Positions 27,445 to 36,658 are shown, counted from the first letter of the stretch. The stretch: DNA of 64,000 nucleotides from Streptomyces sp. NBC_01446 (GCF_026340095.1 NZ_JAPEPO010000001.1:2262501-2326500); one strand, 5' to 3'. Made by a program: numbers and translations. The notes: a model not told the origin generated them from the letters alone.

Positions 27445-28740
27445 TCAGCCACTACGTCGCGACCGAAGCACCGCGAACGCCCCGCCCCCGATCACCACCA
27501 CCGCGGCAGCAACTCCGAGGACAATCCACAACTGGTCATTGCTGTCCGAGGACTTCGCACTCGATCCTGCCGCCGAGGTCTCGCCACCTGAAGTGGATTT
27601 CGAGGGCTGTGACGAGGCTGGTACGGAAGCGGACGGGGTAGCGCCGCTGGTAGAAGCGGCGGTGGTCTTCTCGTTGGTGATCGGGTCGACGTTGCCCGCA
27701 CCCGGGCTTCCCTCGCCGTGGAGCAGGTTGCGTGCCGGACGGATCAGTCCGTAACCGAGGTACCTGCTGGGCTTGTCCTTCGGCCAGTCACGCCCCGCCG
27801 TGTCGATCAGGACCCGCAGTACCTGGTTGGCGGTCCACGTGGGGTGCTTGGACCAGATGAGGGCAGCCGCGCCGGAAGTGATGGCGGACGCGAGACTGGT
27901 GCCCTTCGCCGTGCAGTACGACTTGAAATCGTTGTTGCACCACGCTGGGATGTCCAGACCGGGAGCGGCCAACTGCACGTAGTTGCCGCTCTCCGAGAAC
28001 TTGCCGGCCTGGCCACTCCTGTCCACAGCCGATACGCCGACCACCCCTGGGTACTTCGCGGGATAGCCGATGTAGTTCCCCTCCTCGGCTTCGTTGCCGA
28101 CCGCAGCGAAGAGGAGCTTGCCCTTGCTCTCGGCGTACTTGACGGCTTCCAGCCCTCCGTCGCTCGGGAAGTCGGATCCGAACGACATGTTGATGATCTG
28201 GGCATCACTGTCGGCGGCAGCTCGGATGGCCTTGGCCGTGGTGTCGCCCTTTTCCTTCGCCGACTCGTCCTTCATCGTCGACAGCCGCGTGCGAATCGGG
28301 ATGATTTTGGCGTCGGGTGCCACACCCTTGATCCCACCCGCCGCCCCGCTACCCGCGACGAGCTCTGCGATCGTCGTGCCGTGACCGTCGTAGTCGTCCG
28401 TCGCGCCGCCTGCGCTACCGGTGACATCGACTCCCTGGAGTAGCTTGCCGCTCAAGGATTTTGACGCGGAGCTGACCCCTGAGTCGATGACGGCGACCGA
28501 GATGCCCTTGCCCGTGCTGACCTTCCACAGGTCCTTGGCGCCCATCGCGTCCAAGTACCACTGCTTCGACTGCACGTCGTCGGCAACCGCGCTCGGGGCC
28601 AGCCCGGCCGAGACGGCGGCAAGAGCACCGAGTGCCGCGGTTACGGTGGCGACTCGTCCCCTGGCACGCCCCGCGAACCGCGCCGTGCTTCCGCCGCGTC
28701 GGCTGGTCCCAGACTTCATACTTCGTACGTCCTCGCTCAT
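27445..28740 (-). CDS. mycP: Type VII secretion mycosin (subtilase) 1
   Basis: This membrane-anchored S8 serine protease of the ESX system has 431 residues. A basic N-terminus and signal peptide end near AVA-D54. The catalytic triad is Asp86 (VAVIDSG), His120 (GHGT) and the Ser of GTSLAS. A Ser/Thr/Ala-rich linker leads to a C-terminal membrane helix and basic tail. The ATG at 28740 overlaps the previous stop (ATGA). Met8 (28719), preceded by GAGG, is an alternative start. It lies between the PPE-like gene and esxBA. A second mycosin is at 36655. Confidence 0.92.
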   Translation of the reverse strand: MSEDVRSMKSGTSRRGGSTARFAGRARGRVATVTAALGALAAVSAGLAPSAVADDVQSKQWYLDAMGAKDLWKVSTGKGISVAVIDSGVSSASKSLSGKLLQGVDVTGSAGGATDDYDGHGTTIAELVAGSGAAGGIKGVAPDAKIIPIRTRLSTMKDESAKEKGDTTAKAIRAAADSDAQIINMSFGSDFPSDGGLEAVKYAESKGKLLFAAVGNEAEEGNYIGYPAKYPGVVGVSAVDRSGQAGKFSESGNYVQLAAPGLDIPAWCNNDFKSYCTAKGTSLASAITSGAAALIWSKHPTWTANQVLRVLIDTAGRDWPKDKPSRYLGYGLIRPARNLLHGEGSPGAGNVDPITNEKTTAASTSGATPSASVPASSQPSKSTSGGETSAAGSSAKSSDSNDQLWIVLGVAAAVVVIGGGAFAVLRSRRSG

Positions 28741-30476
28741 GCTTGGTCGATCACCGGGGGCACGTCACGCCGCGGCTTGTCGGACAAATGCGTCTGCTCG
28801 TCCTCCACCAGGTAGTCGGGCCGCTGTGTGCCCTCCCCACCTTCCTGGCCGGGACTACCGTTGCCGGCAGGACTGCGTACGAGACCCGATCCGCCGCTGG
28901 TGAAGCCGCTCCTACCCGTTCGAGCCGCGGAGTTGCGGCTCGCGGGAGTGCCGGTCACGCCATTCGGGTTGGCCGCGGAGGGGCGCCCCATCGTCTGCCC
29001 CCCGCCGGTCGCGTTCGTGGCTCCGGGCGCGCCGATCACCCCACGCTGCCCGATCTTTCCGCTCGAGTTACGCGCCCCCGCGGCGCCCTCACCACCGATG
29101 ACCGTGCCCCGTGGCACCCTGGGCCCGGCCTTGCCGGACGCCGTGCCGCCGGTGTTCGTCGGCCGGCCTCCTACAACGCCCTTCCCCTGGGCTGCTCCTG
29201 TGGTGCCGGGGCCGCCCGAACGTCCTGCCGGACCACCGGTCCGCGGCATTCCTCCGGTGACGCCGCGGCCCGTGGTTGTCGGCCTGCCCCCTGGCATGCC
29301 GCCCTTACTTCCGGCCTGGCCCGTCGCGGTGGCGCGCCCCATCGGGTTCGGGGTCCCCTGCCCCACGCCCCGACCGATTCCAGTTTTTCCCGTTCCGGTC
29401 GTACTGGGGCGCCCCTGTGCCGTGAGGCCTCGGCCCACGGGGCTTTTGGCCAGGGGATTGTTCCCATAACCGGTACTCGTGAACGGCGGAGGCGCTCCCA
29501 CCACAGGCCCCGGAGGTCCCGTAGGGGACGGTGGCGTCACCGTGACCGGGTTCGCTGTGTGCGTCTGCGGAGGAAGCGTGCCGACGGTGTCGATCTCCGT
29601 ACCGACAGTCCGGTCAGGAACGGTAATCGCATCATCGATCATCTTCGGAGGCACAGTGCTGTCATCGGTGCGTGCATGCGCTGTGACTGGCTGCTCGCGC
29701 CCCGCGGTCTCCACTTCCGACCTGTGCAGGGCGGCGGTCGGTTCGGTGACGCTGTGCTGCGGGGGCTGGGATCCAATTTCGGACCTGGGATTCGGCACAC
29801 CCACGTTGGGCATCGCCTCGAACGTAGGCGGCGTCAGCCCCTGCAGTTCCTTGCCGGACACCGAGTAGAACGACGCCAACCGGTTCATCTGGTTGATCGC
29901 CTCTTGACGGTGGCCCTCGGTCTTGACCGCTGCCGCGTAGTCCTTGTTGCCGTCGACCCGTGCGACCACAGGGATATCGTCGACCGTTTTCGGGTCCAGC
30001 CGGGTGTCCCGGGGCGGCATCGAGCTCCGCACGGATGCGAGGCCGGTTGCGGCTGCGGTGATCTGCACCCCCGCCTGGTCCGCGTAGGTGGCGAGCGCCT
30101 CGGTGTGCTCGGCGAGCTTCAGGCCCCACTTCTGAAAGGCCCGGCCGGCCTCACCCTGAAAGTCGTCCTCGGCAGGCTTGAGATGCCCTCTGAGCTCGGC
30201 CGCGGCTGCGTTGATCGCATCGCTGGCCTTCCACAGCGCGTCACCGGCATTCTCGAGGTCGGCCGGCTTCGCGTCCGCGATGAGGTCGATCATGTCGTTG
30301 AGCTTGTGTCCTTCGAAGTCCGTGGGATCCCCGAACTGGAAGAACCGAACACGACTGAATCCGAAGGCGTCATGCATCAGTTCCGACATGCGCGACGTCA
30401 CGTCGGTGGCTCCGACCTGAGCGTCCACCTGCTGCTGGTCGGTCAGAGGCTGCGGCTTCTTGTCGTCCCCAGCCAT
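28737..30476 (-). CDS. PPE-like ESX-associated protein with Gly/Thr/Arg-rich tail and YxxxD motif
   Basis: The first 200 residues are helical and resemble the PPE/WXG fold, with FQGEAGRAFQKWG where a WxG turn would be. Residues 230-330 are Pro/Thr-rich. About 200 further residues are low-complexity GRG/TGG/PG sequence, and the protein ends with RPDYLVEDEQTH. That end contains YLVED, fitting the YxxxD/E export signal. It has no signal peptide. I infer an ESX-secreted, wall-associated protein, comparable to EspB-type substrates. Its ATG overlaps the upstream stop (TAATG) and its stop overlaps mycP (ATGA), so the three genes are coupled. Confidence 0.85.
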   Translation of the reverse strand: MAGDDKKPQPLTDQQQVDAQVGATDVTSRMSELMHDAFGFSRVRFFQFGDPTDFEGHKLNDMIDLIADAKPADLENAGDALWKASDAINAAAAELRGHLKPAEDDFQGEAGRAFQKWGLKLAEHTEALATYADQAGVQITAAATGLASVRSSMPPRDTRLDPKTVDDIPVVARVDGNKDYAAAVKTEGHRQEAINQMNRLASFYSVSGKELQGLTPPTFEAMPNVGVPNPRSEIGSQPPQHSVTEPTAALHRSEVETAGREQPVTAHARTDDSTVPPKMIDDAITVPDRTVGTEIDTVGTLPPQTHTANPVTVTPPSPTGPPGPVVGAPPPFTSTGYGNNPLAKSPVGRGLTAQGRPSTTGTGKTGIGRGVGQGTPNPMGRATATGQAGSKGGMPGGRPTTTGRGVTGGMPRTGGPAGRSGGPGTTGAAQGKGVVGGRPTNTGGTASGKAGPRVPRGTVIGGEGAAGARNSSGKIGQRGVIGAPGATNATGGGQTMGRPSAANPNGVTGTPASRNSAARTGRSGFTSGGSGLVRSPAGNGSPGQEGGEGTQRPDYLVEDEQTHLSDKPRRDVPPVIDQA

Positions 30477-30946
30477 TACTGGAACCCCTTCGTGGACTTC
30501 TTCGCGTCGCTGCGCTCCGGGGCGGGCTCACCGGACTTCTTCTGCTCCGCCGCGTCGTGCTCCCGGTCGATCCTGACCTGGATCGCCCAGTAACGGCGCC
30601 TCTGGTCCTCTTCGAGGTTGTCGAAGCCGATCTCCGCGCCGTGCGCCGCGATGCCCATGGCCTCTATCTGCAGACTCAGCATCTTGGAGAGGTGGGTGAT
30701 CTGCCTGTGTACCTGGTCGTACTGGGTGTGCAGGCCGTCGGCTTCGTGGAACTCGCCCACCCCGCTCAGCGCAGTCCGGGGAATCTGATGCCCGCCCACC
30801 TTGGCCGCGCTGCCGGCGGACCCCTCGAACTCCGCCAGCAGCTTGTCCACGCGCTGCTTGAACGTCTGGAGTACTCCCGCGCCGACCTTGAGGTCAGCTG
30901 CGGCCGCCGCCGAGACACCACCCATCGCCATGTCCGCAGGAAGCAT
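30476..30946 (-). CDS. Small helical ESX-associated protein, 156 aa
   Basis: The product is mostly helical, with an N-terminal Gly/Ala stretch, a central HTQYDQVHRQITHLSKMLSLQIEAMGI helix, and a charged tail (EQKKSGEPAPERSDAKK). It has no WxG motif, signal peptide or membrane segment. Similar small proteins precede PPE-like genes in actinobacterial ESX clusters, where they act as heterodimer partners; that role is inferred. I chose ATG 30946 because AGGGG lies about 8 bp upstream and upstream reading is Arg-rich. It is first in the operon leading to mycP and overlaps the next start by one base. Confidence 0.78.
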   Translation of the reverse strand: MLPADMAMGGVSAAAAADLKVGAGVLQTFKQRVDKLLAEFEGSAGSAAKVGGHQIPRTALSGVGEFHEADGLHTQYDQVHRQITHLSKMLSLQIEAMGIAAHGAEIGFDNLEEDQRRRYWAIQVRIDREHDAAEQKKSGEPAPERSDAKKSTKGFQ

Positions 30947-31205
30947 GACGTGTCCCCTTCCCCGTTCCCCGTTCCCCGTAAGTCGATCAGCCCGCGCCCG
31001 GAGCGCGGTGGCGCGAGGGTCCCTCACCGCGCCTTTACCACTCTAGTCACGCCGTACAACGGAACCAACCGGCCTATGTGCTAGGTCAGTTACGAAATGT
31101 GCTCCTCGTACGGGGCTTACAGGTGCAAACTTCTCATCCCAGCCCCTCCCCCCTGCAGCGTCAGGCGCGTCGATGGGGCGGGCGGGGCCGCTCGGCCGGC
31201 CTGGG

Positions 31206-31556
31206 TCAGCTCGCGGGGGACGCGGCGTCGTCGGCCTTGATGTCGAAGTTGATGCTGTCGGCCTCGACTGAGGAAACCTTGACCGTCACGCCCAGCTTGC
31301 TGCCGTCGCTCGCCGTCAGCGTGCAGCGGCCGGTGTTGCCGACCTTTCCGACGAGGTCCTCCTGGCAGGTGACGTCCGGCTTCGGCCGGCCCGTCGTGGC
31401 GGCGAGCCTTTCGGCGACCGTGTCGGCCAGCTTGGCCTTTGACAGCTTCGGGTCGGACTTCCCCACGCTCACCGACCCCGAGCAACCGACGAGCAGCACT
31501 CCGGCAGCTACGGCCGACAGAGCCCACGTTGCGGCGGAGAGGCGGGGCTTGATCAC
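31206..31556 (-). CDS. DUF4333-type lipoprotein, 116 aa
   Basis: The short signal sequence ends in a clear lipobox (LLVGC), so the protein is likely lipid-anchored on the outer face. The mature part has two conserved Cys (VTCQEDL, GRCTLTASDG) and the DUF4333 pattern of a short mixed alpha/beta domain. I use GTG 31556 because it starts right at the signal peptide; longer readings add a Cys-rich segment without signal features. It lies alone between the ESX operon and a plus-strand gene. The function of the family is unknown. Confidence 0.82.
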   Translation of the reverse strand: MIKPRLSAATWALSAVAAGVLLVGCSGSVSVGKSDPKLSKAKLADTVAERLAATTGRPKPDVTCQEDLVGKVGNTGRCTLTASDGSKLGVTVKVSSVEADSINFDIKADDAASPAS

Positions 31557-31816
31557 GGGGGGATCCGTTCCGGTGGTCTGGTCCGAGAAGCTGGTCACAG
31601 AAAGCCGGAAGGCCTGGCCGCCCCCTCGGCGCGCCCAGCATATGGCGCACAGGTGACGCATACTTGGCGCATTTCTCCGAAATCCGGGCCAATCGGAGCG
31701 CTGCACGAATCCCCCTCCTCACCAGCAAACGATCTTCACGATTGCTATCGCAGATGGTGGTCGCGAGGCCTGCCTCGGTTCTCGGGTGCACACAGAGACC
31801 GCAATAATCGCGGCCC

Positions 31817-32533
31817 ATGGAAATGCTGATTGAGATCTTGGTCAACGTCTTGCTGGCCGCGCTCATCGCGGGAGTCATCAAGTTCGCCTTCAAGTCGATC
31901 AGCCGCAGCGCCCGAGAGGACGAGCGGCTCCGGAGAGACTGGGCGGACTTCATCGAGGCCGCCCCCGCGCGCGACTGGACCTATGAGCGTCGTGCGCCCG
32001 GCCGCGCCACCGAGTACTGCGGCGTGGGCCCGATGCCGGGCAAGGGCTCGAACCTGACCGCGTGGCACTACACCACGGGGGAGTTCCGGGGTCGCTCCTT
32101 CAAGTGCTTCGAGTACCGCTACACGAATCCCCTGGACGCCACCACCGAGGGCGGAAACAGGAAGCTCACATACGAGTCGGTGTTTCTCGTCTCGGCGCCC
32201 GGCTCGGGGGCGTACCTGCATATCGGGCGGCCGGGCAAGTTCGACCGGATGCTCGGGCGGGGACCCAGGAAGCTGATCGACGTTCCGGAGTTCGACGAAA
32301 AGTTCCGAGTCGACAGGCGTGACGAGGATTTCGTCCGGAACATCCTGACCGACGACGTACGGGCCTTTCTGCTCTCGGATCCACGCGGCGAGAAGAACCC
32401 GCTCCGCGTACGCGACGACGAACTGTTCACCTGGTACACCGGCATCTTGACGCCGCGGAACATCGAGGACCGGTTGAACTACCTGTGCGACGTACTCGAC
32501 CGGATTCCCGAGAATGCGTGGGCGTCCGCCTGA
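31817..32533 (+). CDS. Membrane-anchored protein of unknown function, 238 aa
   Basis: There is one N-terminal membrane segment at residues 3-24 (LIEILVNVLLAALIAGVIKFA), then a soluble domain with alternating charged strands. The domain has repeated aromatic positions (RDWTYERR, CFEYRYTNP, LFTWYTG). I do not recognise a family. The ribosome binding site is weak, and ATG 31823 is an alternative start. It is on the same strand as cassette B, 167 bp upstream of it, and may be unrelated to secretion. Confidence 0.7.
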   Translation: MEMLIEILVNVLLAALIAGVIKFAFKSISRSAREDERLRRDWADFIEAAPARDWTYERRAPGRATEYCGVGPMPGKGSNLTAWHYTTGEFRGRSFKCFEYRYTNPLDATTEGGNRKLTYESVFLVSAPGSGAYLHIGRPGKFDRMLGRGPRKLIDVPEFDEKFRVDRRDEDFVRNILTDDVRAFLLSDPRGEKNPLRVRDDELFTWYTGILTPRNIEDRLNYLCDVLDRIPENAWASA

Positions 32534-32700
32534 GTTGGCACGGGGGCCTCTGGTCCCGCAAAGTCCACAACATCTTCACGTCCGTGCGCGATTCGACGCC
32601 GGTCCGAGTGGCGGCTCCCTGCGGCCGAGTTGCTAACTTAACCGGACGGCTGCCGTCCATCGGCGCCGTCTGATGCGTACACGGGGGAAGGAGCTCACTC

Positions 32701-33210
32701 ATGGCGTGGGACGAGTGGGAGCAACTGAAGACCGAGGCTGCGGGGCGTCAGTCGACGCACATGCAGCTGAATCGGCTTCCGGACGACGAGGGCGGCGGCA
32801 ATGCCACCCCCTCCCAGTACGGAGACCTCGCGGTCGGGCACAGCGACCTCGAGAAGGTGGGTTCGGACGCCCACAAGCTGTACAGCCAGATGTGGGACAA
32901 GGCCCGGGTGGCCGTTCCGACCACTGACTCCGCTGCCACGGACCTCACGAAGCAGGGCTTCGCGCTGGGCGCGGGCCTGCAGACGGTCTCCAACCGGTGG
33001 GAGGAGCAGCTCAAGTCGCTCATGGACGCCACCGCGCAGATCTCCAACCACATGCACGTCACGAGGAAGCTCCACGCGGGTGACGACGGCTATATCGAGC
33101 GCCTGATGAGCAGCATCGACACGCTGGACGCCGGCTTCGACGAGCGCGTGGGCGAGCCCGGCAAGAAGAATTCAGTGTACGGCGCCCCGAAAGACAAGAA
33201 GGACGACTGA
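32701..33210 (+). CDS. Cassette B small helical ESX-like protein, 169 aa
   Basis: This is the intact paralogue of the frameshifted gene at 15864. Both begin MAWDEWEQLK, share MQLNxL near residue 25, and share the helical ERW/NRW...ISNH region and the STLDKGFDE/DTLDAGFDE end. Residues 60-150 look like two helices with a W in the turn but no following Gly. There is no signal peptide. The ATG follows GGAAGGAG. The stop overlaps the next ATG (TGATG). By analogy with small LXG-associated partners it may bind the N-terminus of the large neighbour; that is inference. Confidence 0.82.
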   Translation: MAWDEWEQLKTEAAGRQSTHMQLNRLPDDEGGGNATPSQYGDLAVGHSDLEKVGSDAHKLYSQMWDKARVAVPTTDSAATDLTKQGFALGAGLQTVSNRWEEQLKSLMDATAQISNHMHVTRKLHAGDDGYIERLMSSIDTLDAGFDERVGEPGKKNSVYGAPKDKKDD

Positions 33211-35471
33211 TGCATTTCGAGGCGCTCCTCCACGCCAATTTCAAGCTCCTCGACGACGCCGTCGAGGACTGGTCCACGATGGTCAAGAATCTTGACGCGC
33301 TGGCGAAGGAAGCCCGTGACGGTATGAAGGCTTCCGCAGCCAAAGCCGTCTGGGCCGGCGCGAATGCCACCGTCTCGAAAGATTTCATCGGCAAGACGGT
33401 CGGCGAATTCGACGACGCCCACACCCAGGCGAAGTCGATCTACGAAATTGTCCGGGACACCGCGGGCGAACTCAGGACGTACCACGGCAATCTCAAGACG
33501 GCGATAGACAACGCGAGCAACCGGGACATCAGCGTCACGGCGTCCGGCGACGGCGGTTTCACCGTCCGCGCCAAGGACGACGCCAAGGACCCCAAGCCGA
33601 CCGACGGTGACATCACCGGGGTACGCAACGAGATCCAGAAGATCATCGACGGAGCGAGCGAGAGCGACAACTCCGCCAACACCGTGCTGACGATGCTCGT
33701 CAACCAGACCACCATGGGCTTCTCCGACGCCGACTACGGGGACCGTGATTCCGCGGCCGCCGCCGTCAAGGAGGCCGACGAGCTGGCGAAGCTCGCCAAG
33801 AAGAACCCGAAGGACCTGACGGTCGAGGAGTTCGACCGACTCAACGCCGGGCTCAAGAAGTACGCCAACGACGAGCTCTTCTCCGAGCGGTTCGCCACGG
33901 ACATCGGCCCGCAGAAGCTGCTGGAGTTCTGGACGGGGATCAACGACCCGGCGCGCGGCAACTGGAAGCTGGGGCACGAGCGGCTCGACCAGTTCGACGA
34001 CCTGCAGAGCAGCCTCGGCCTGACGCTGGCCCGCGCGACGCAGAGCGACTCGACCGCGATGTACGAGTGGAAGCGCAACATGATCGACATCGGCGACAAG
34101 CCGCTGTACGGCGATCACGGCGGCCCGATGGGCTTCCAGGTCATGAGCAACCTCATGCGCACCGGCGACTACGACGACCGGTTCCTGGAGGACTACGGCA
34201 CGAAGCTCATGGAGACCGAGCGCAAGCTCACGGGCGACGGCGAGCACCGCAACCTCGGGTGGCAGCACATGGGCATGGACCCGTGGCTGAACCGGATGGG
34301 CGACGACAGCGGTTCCGACCCGCTCACGGGCTACCTGAAGGGCCTGTCGAACAGCCCGGACGCCGCGACCTCGTTCTTCAACGAGGAGTACACGCCGAAG
34401 GACGGCGACAAGGCCGCGGCCAGCAACTTCAAGTACCTCTTCGAGGACCGCGAGTGGCCGCAGGAGACGAACTCCCATGGCGACGAGGACAACAGTGGCC
34501 GCAACAACCTCGCGCTCGCGCTCGAGGCCGGCACCACCGGCCACCCGGCGGGCGAGCTGCCCACGGCGGACACTCCCGCGCACACCCCCGAGCAGGCGTC
34601 GCTGATGCGTGACCTCGTCAACTCCATCTCGGAGGACCCGGGGCGCCTCAAGGACCACTCCTACATGTCGGACAGCATCGGGCAGATCGGGTCGGAGTAC
34701 CTGCCCGACATCCACCGGGCCATGGCCGACGGACCGACGGTCGGCGCCGGCGACAAGTCCGGCTGGAACCTGCTGTACCCGAACGACGGCGCGGACGCGA
34801 AGCTCGACCACAGCGCCGTGTCGCGCTTCCTGGTCACCGCGAGCCAGAACCCGGAGGCGTACAGCGCGCTGAGCGTCGGCGAGAAGGCGTACACCACCAA
34901 CCTGATGGACTACCACCTGAACCCGGATCTCCCCGAGGGCCAGCGTTACCCGCACGACGCCCAGGAGACGATCACGAGCCTGTCGCGCAAGTCCGGGGAG
35001 TTCAGCGGTCTGCTCGCCCAGGGGCGGCAGGAGGCGGTACTCGGCCCGGCCAACGCGAAGGACGGCGACTTCGACTACGCCGTCAGCCAGAAGAAGAACG
35101 TCATCTCGGGCATCGTCGGCACAGGCGTCGGCATCGGTACGAGCTTCATCGCCTCCCCCGTCGTCGGGGCGGCCGCGGGTGGCGCCGCCGGCACCGTGAC
35201 ATCGGTGGTGATGGAGGCGTTCTTCAAGGACGACTCAGGCCAGTACCGCGCGGAGGCCGGTCATGAGATCGCGGCCCGGTGGGAAACGATCAAGGACACC
35301 ACCACGAACGTCAACTACGCGGCGGCCAGCGAAGCGGCCAAGGCCCACCACTCTCCGTACGCGGACAAGATCGACACCTGGGTGAGCGAAGGCACCGCGA
35401 CGGGCTTCAACGACGCCGACACCGACATCCACGCGATGGCCAAGGACCTCGACACCGAGATCCCCGACTGA
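33210..35471 (+). CDS. Cassette B large protein with WxG N-terminus and Gly-rich hydrophobic segment, 753 aa
   Basis: It is a paralogue of the protein at 16315. W48-A49-G50 falls at the same position, ANATVS and FDDAHTQAKSI flank it, and EEFDRLNAGL and MRTGDYDDRF continue the match. I associate this with DUF6571, from memory. The two differ most in the last 150 residues. Here a long Gly/Ala/Val segment, about residues 630-670 (GIVGTGVGIGTSFIASPVVG and on), resembles glycine-zipper membrane-insertion regions. No signal peptide is seen. It is coupled to both neighbours by TGATG. Export by the local ESX machine and action on membranes are hypotheses. Confidence 0.82.
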   Translation: MHFEALLHANFKLLDDAVEDWSTMVKNLDALAKEARDGMKASAAKAVWAGANATVSKDFIGKTVGEFDDAHTQAKSIYEIVRDTAGELRTYHGNLKTAIDNASNRDISVTASGDGGFTVRAKDDAKDPKPTDGDITGVRNEIQKIIDGASESDNSANTVLTMLVNQTTMGFSDADYGDRDSAAAAVKEADELAKLAKKNPKDLTVEEFDRLNAGLKKYANDELFSERFATDIGPQKLLEFWTGINDPARGNWKLGHERLDQFDDLQSSLGLTLARATQSDSTAMYEWKRNMIDIGDKPLYGDHGGPMGFQVMSNLMRTGDYDDRFLEDYGTKLMETERKLTGDGEHRNLGWQHMGMDPWLNRMGDDSGSDPLTGYLKGLSNSPDAATSFFNEEYTPKDGDKAAASNFKYLFEDREWPQETNSHGDEDNSGRNNLALALEAGTTGHPAGELPTADTPAHTPEQASLMRDLVNSISEDPGRLKDHSYMSDSIGQIGSEYLPDIHRAMADGPTVGAGDKSGWNLLYPNDGADAKLDHSAVSRFLVTASQNPEAYSALSVGEKAYTTNLMDYHLNPDLPEGQRYPHDAQETITSLSRKSGEFSGLLAQGRQEAVLGPANAKDGDFDYAVSQKKNVISGIVGTGVGIGTSFIASPVVGAAAGGAAGTVTSVVMEAFFKDDSGQYRAEAGHEIAARWETIKDTTTNVNYAAASEAAKAHHSPYADKIDTWVSEGTATGFNDADTDIHAMAKDLDTEIPD

Positions 35472-36052
35472 TGATCCGTTCACCCGAGCCACTGGAAGAC
35501 GACATGCAAGAACACGCGCACACCGGGTTTCGTCGGGCGCCTCTGACCCGACTCGTCGTGTGCGGTGCGGCCCTTTTGGTCGCTTCCGTGGCCGCGTGTT
35601 CAGCGGCCCCCGGGCGGGAGTACGCGACGCCCGGGGATCTGTGTGGGGCGAAGGTGTCCGCCAAGGCGCTTGAGCCTCTGCTGCCTCCGGGGAAGAAGAT
35701 CTCGGCTCAGCCCACGTCAGCGGTCGGTACCAAGCGGTGCCGGCTGCTCGTCGACGGGAATGTCGTGTTCTCCGGGAGTGTGGAGAAGCGGGCGCCCGGG
35801 ACGCCGGCGGGGGACGTGGCCGCGTCCGCCCTCGGTGTTGAGCCCACCGATGCCCATACCGGTGATGGGCGGTTCGTCTACTCGAAGACCGGGGCGGTCG
35901 GGCGGGTGGAGTGTGGGGGTTCCGCGCGGGCTGACAGTTCGTTGTGGGTGACGGTGCGGAGTACGCACCCGGCCACTGCCGCCGACACGCTCAAGGTCGT
36001 CAAGGAGTATGCCGACTCCGTTGGCAAGGGCGGGGATTGCGGCAAGCGCTGA
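35471..36052 (+). CDS. Cassette B lipoprotein, 193 aa
   Basis: A signal sequence ends in ASVAAC, a lipobox-like site. The mature region has YATPGDLCG, PLLPPGKK and RCRLLVDGN, matching the lipoprotein at 18381, with further Cys near the C-terminus. I use the ATG at 35471, which overlaps the upstream stop (TGATG). ATG 35504, with GGAAG ahead, is a good alternative that would shorten the N-terminus by 11 residues. Its stop is only 3 bp from that of the convergent gene at 36056. Pairing with the WxG protein in both cassettes suggests a functional unit. Confidence 0.82.
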   Translation: MIRSPEPLEDDMQEHAHTGFRRAPLTRLVVCGAALLVASVAACSAAPGREYATPGDLCGAKVSAKALEPLLPPGKKISAQPTSAVGTKRCRLLVDGNVVFSGSVEKRAPGTPAGDVAASALGVEPTDAHTGDGRFVYSKTGAVGRVECGGSARADSSLWVTVRSTHPATAADTLKVVKEYADSVGKGGDCGKR

Positions 36053-36055
36053 CGG

Positions 36056-36658
36056 TCAGCACTCGCCCTTCTTCGTCGTCACCGCCAGCCCGTACGCGCG
36101 CTCCGTGACCGTTCCCTCGTCCCCGTTGATGCCCGGTGGCGTGTAGTCGTCCTTCGGGCGTCGGGTGCGTTCGATATGGGTGCAGAAGGCCGCGTCCGCG
36201 CCGTCCGCCTGCACCGTGAAGTACGCGTCGGTGTCGGTGTTCGTAGCGGACGGGGAGGCGCCGACACCTGAATGCGGCGCGCCCCCGCCGCCGTAGCGGA
36301 TCACCTTGTCCTCGATCAGCGACGCGTAGTCGTCGAAGTAGGCGGAGTCCGTGGTGAGTCCGTCGTCGCGGTACGTCCAGCCGTCCAGGTCGTCCGTGGC
36401 CTGGCGTACGGCGCTGGTCAGTTCGTCGTCGCTCCAGCCCGCGTCGGCGGAGACCCGCAGCAGGTTGAATCCCTCGAAGACCATGACGCCGGCCAGGACG
36501 AGGAAGATCACGCGGGCTACAGCGAAGGCCGCATCGGGGACCTCGGGTGCCGACGGGTTGAGGCTGTGGCGCCAGCCGCGTACACGGTCCGCCTTGACGC
36601 AGGCCATCAGCAAGAGCAGGGCTGCGATGCCGAAGCTGAGCCCGATCATCGAGCTCAT
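36056..36658 (-). CDS. Membrane protein of unknown function coupled to mycosin 2
   Basis: The 200-residue product has two N-terminal membrane segments (about 4-22 and 45-66) and a soluble outer or inner domain with acidic and Tyr-rich sequence (GWTYRDDGL, SAYFDDYASLIEDK). The ATG overlaps the mycosin stop (ATGA), so the two are made together. I recognise no family. Its tight link to eccB and mycP suggests a secretion accessory role. Confidence 0.78.
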   Translation of the reverse strand: MSSMIGLSFGIAALLLLMACVKADRVRGWRHSLNPSAPEVPDAAFAVARVIFLVLAGVMVFEGFNLLRVSADAGWSDDELTSAVRQATDDLDGWTYRDDGLTTDSAYFDDYASLIEDKVIRYGGGGAPHSGVGASPSATNTDTDAYFTVQADGADAAFCTHIERTRRPKDDYTPPGINGDEGTVTERAYGLAVTTKKGEC

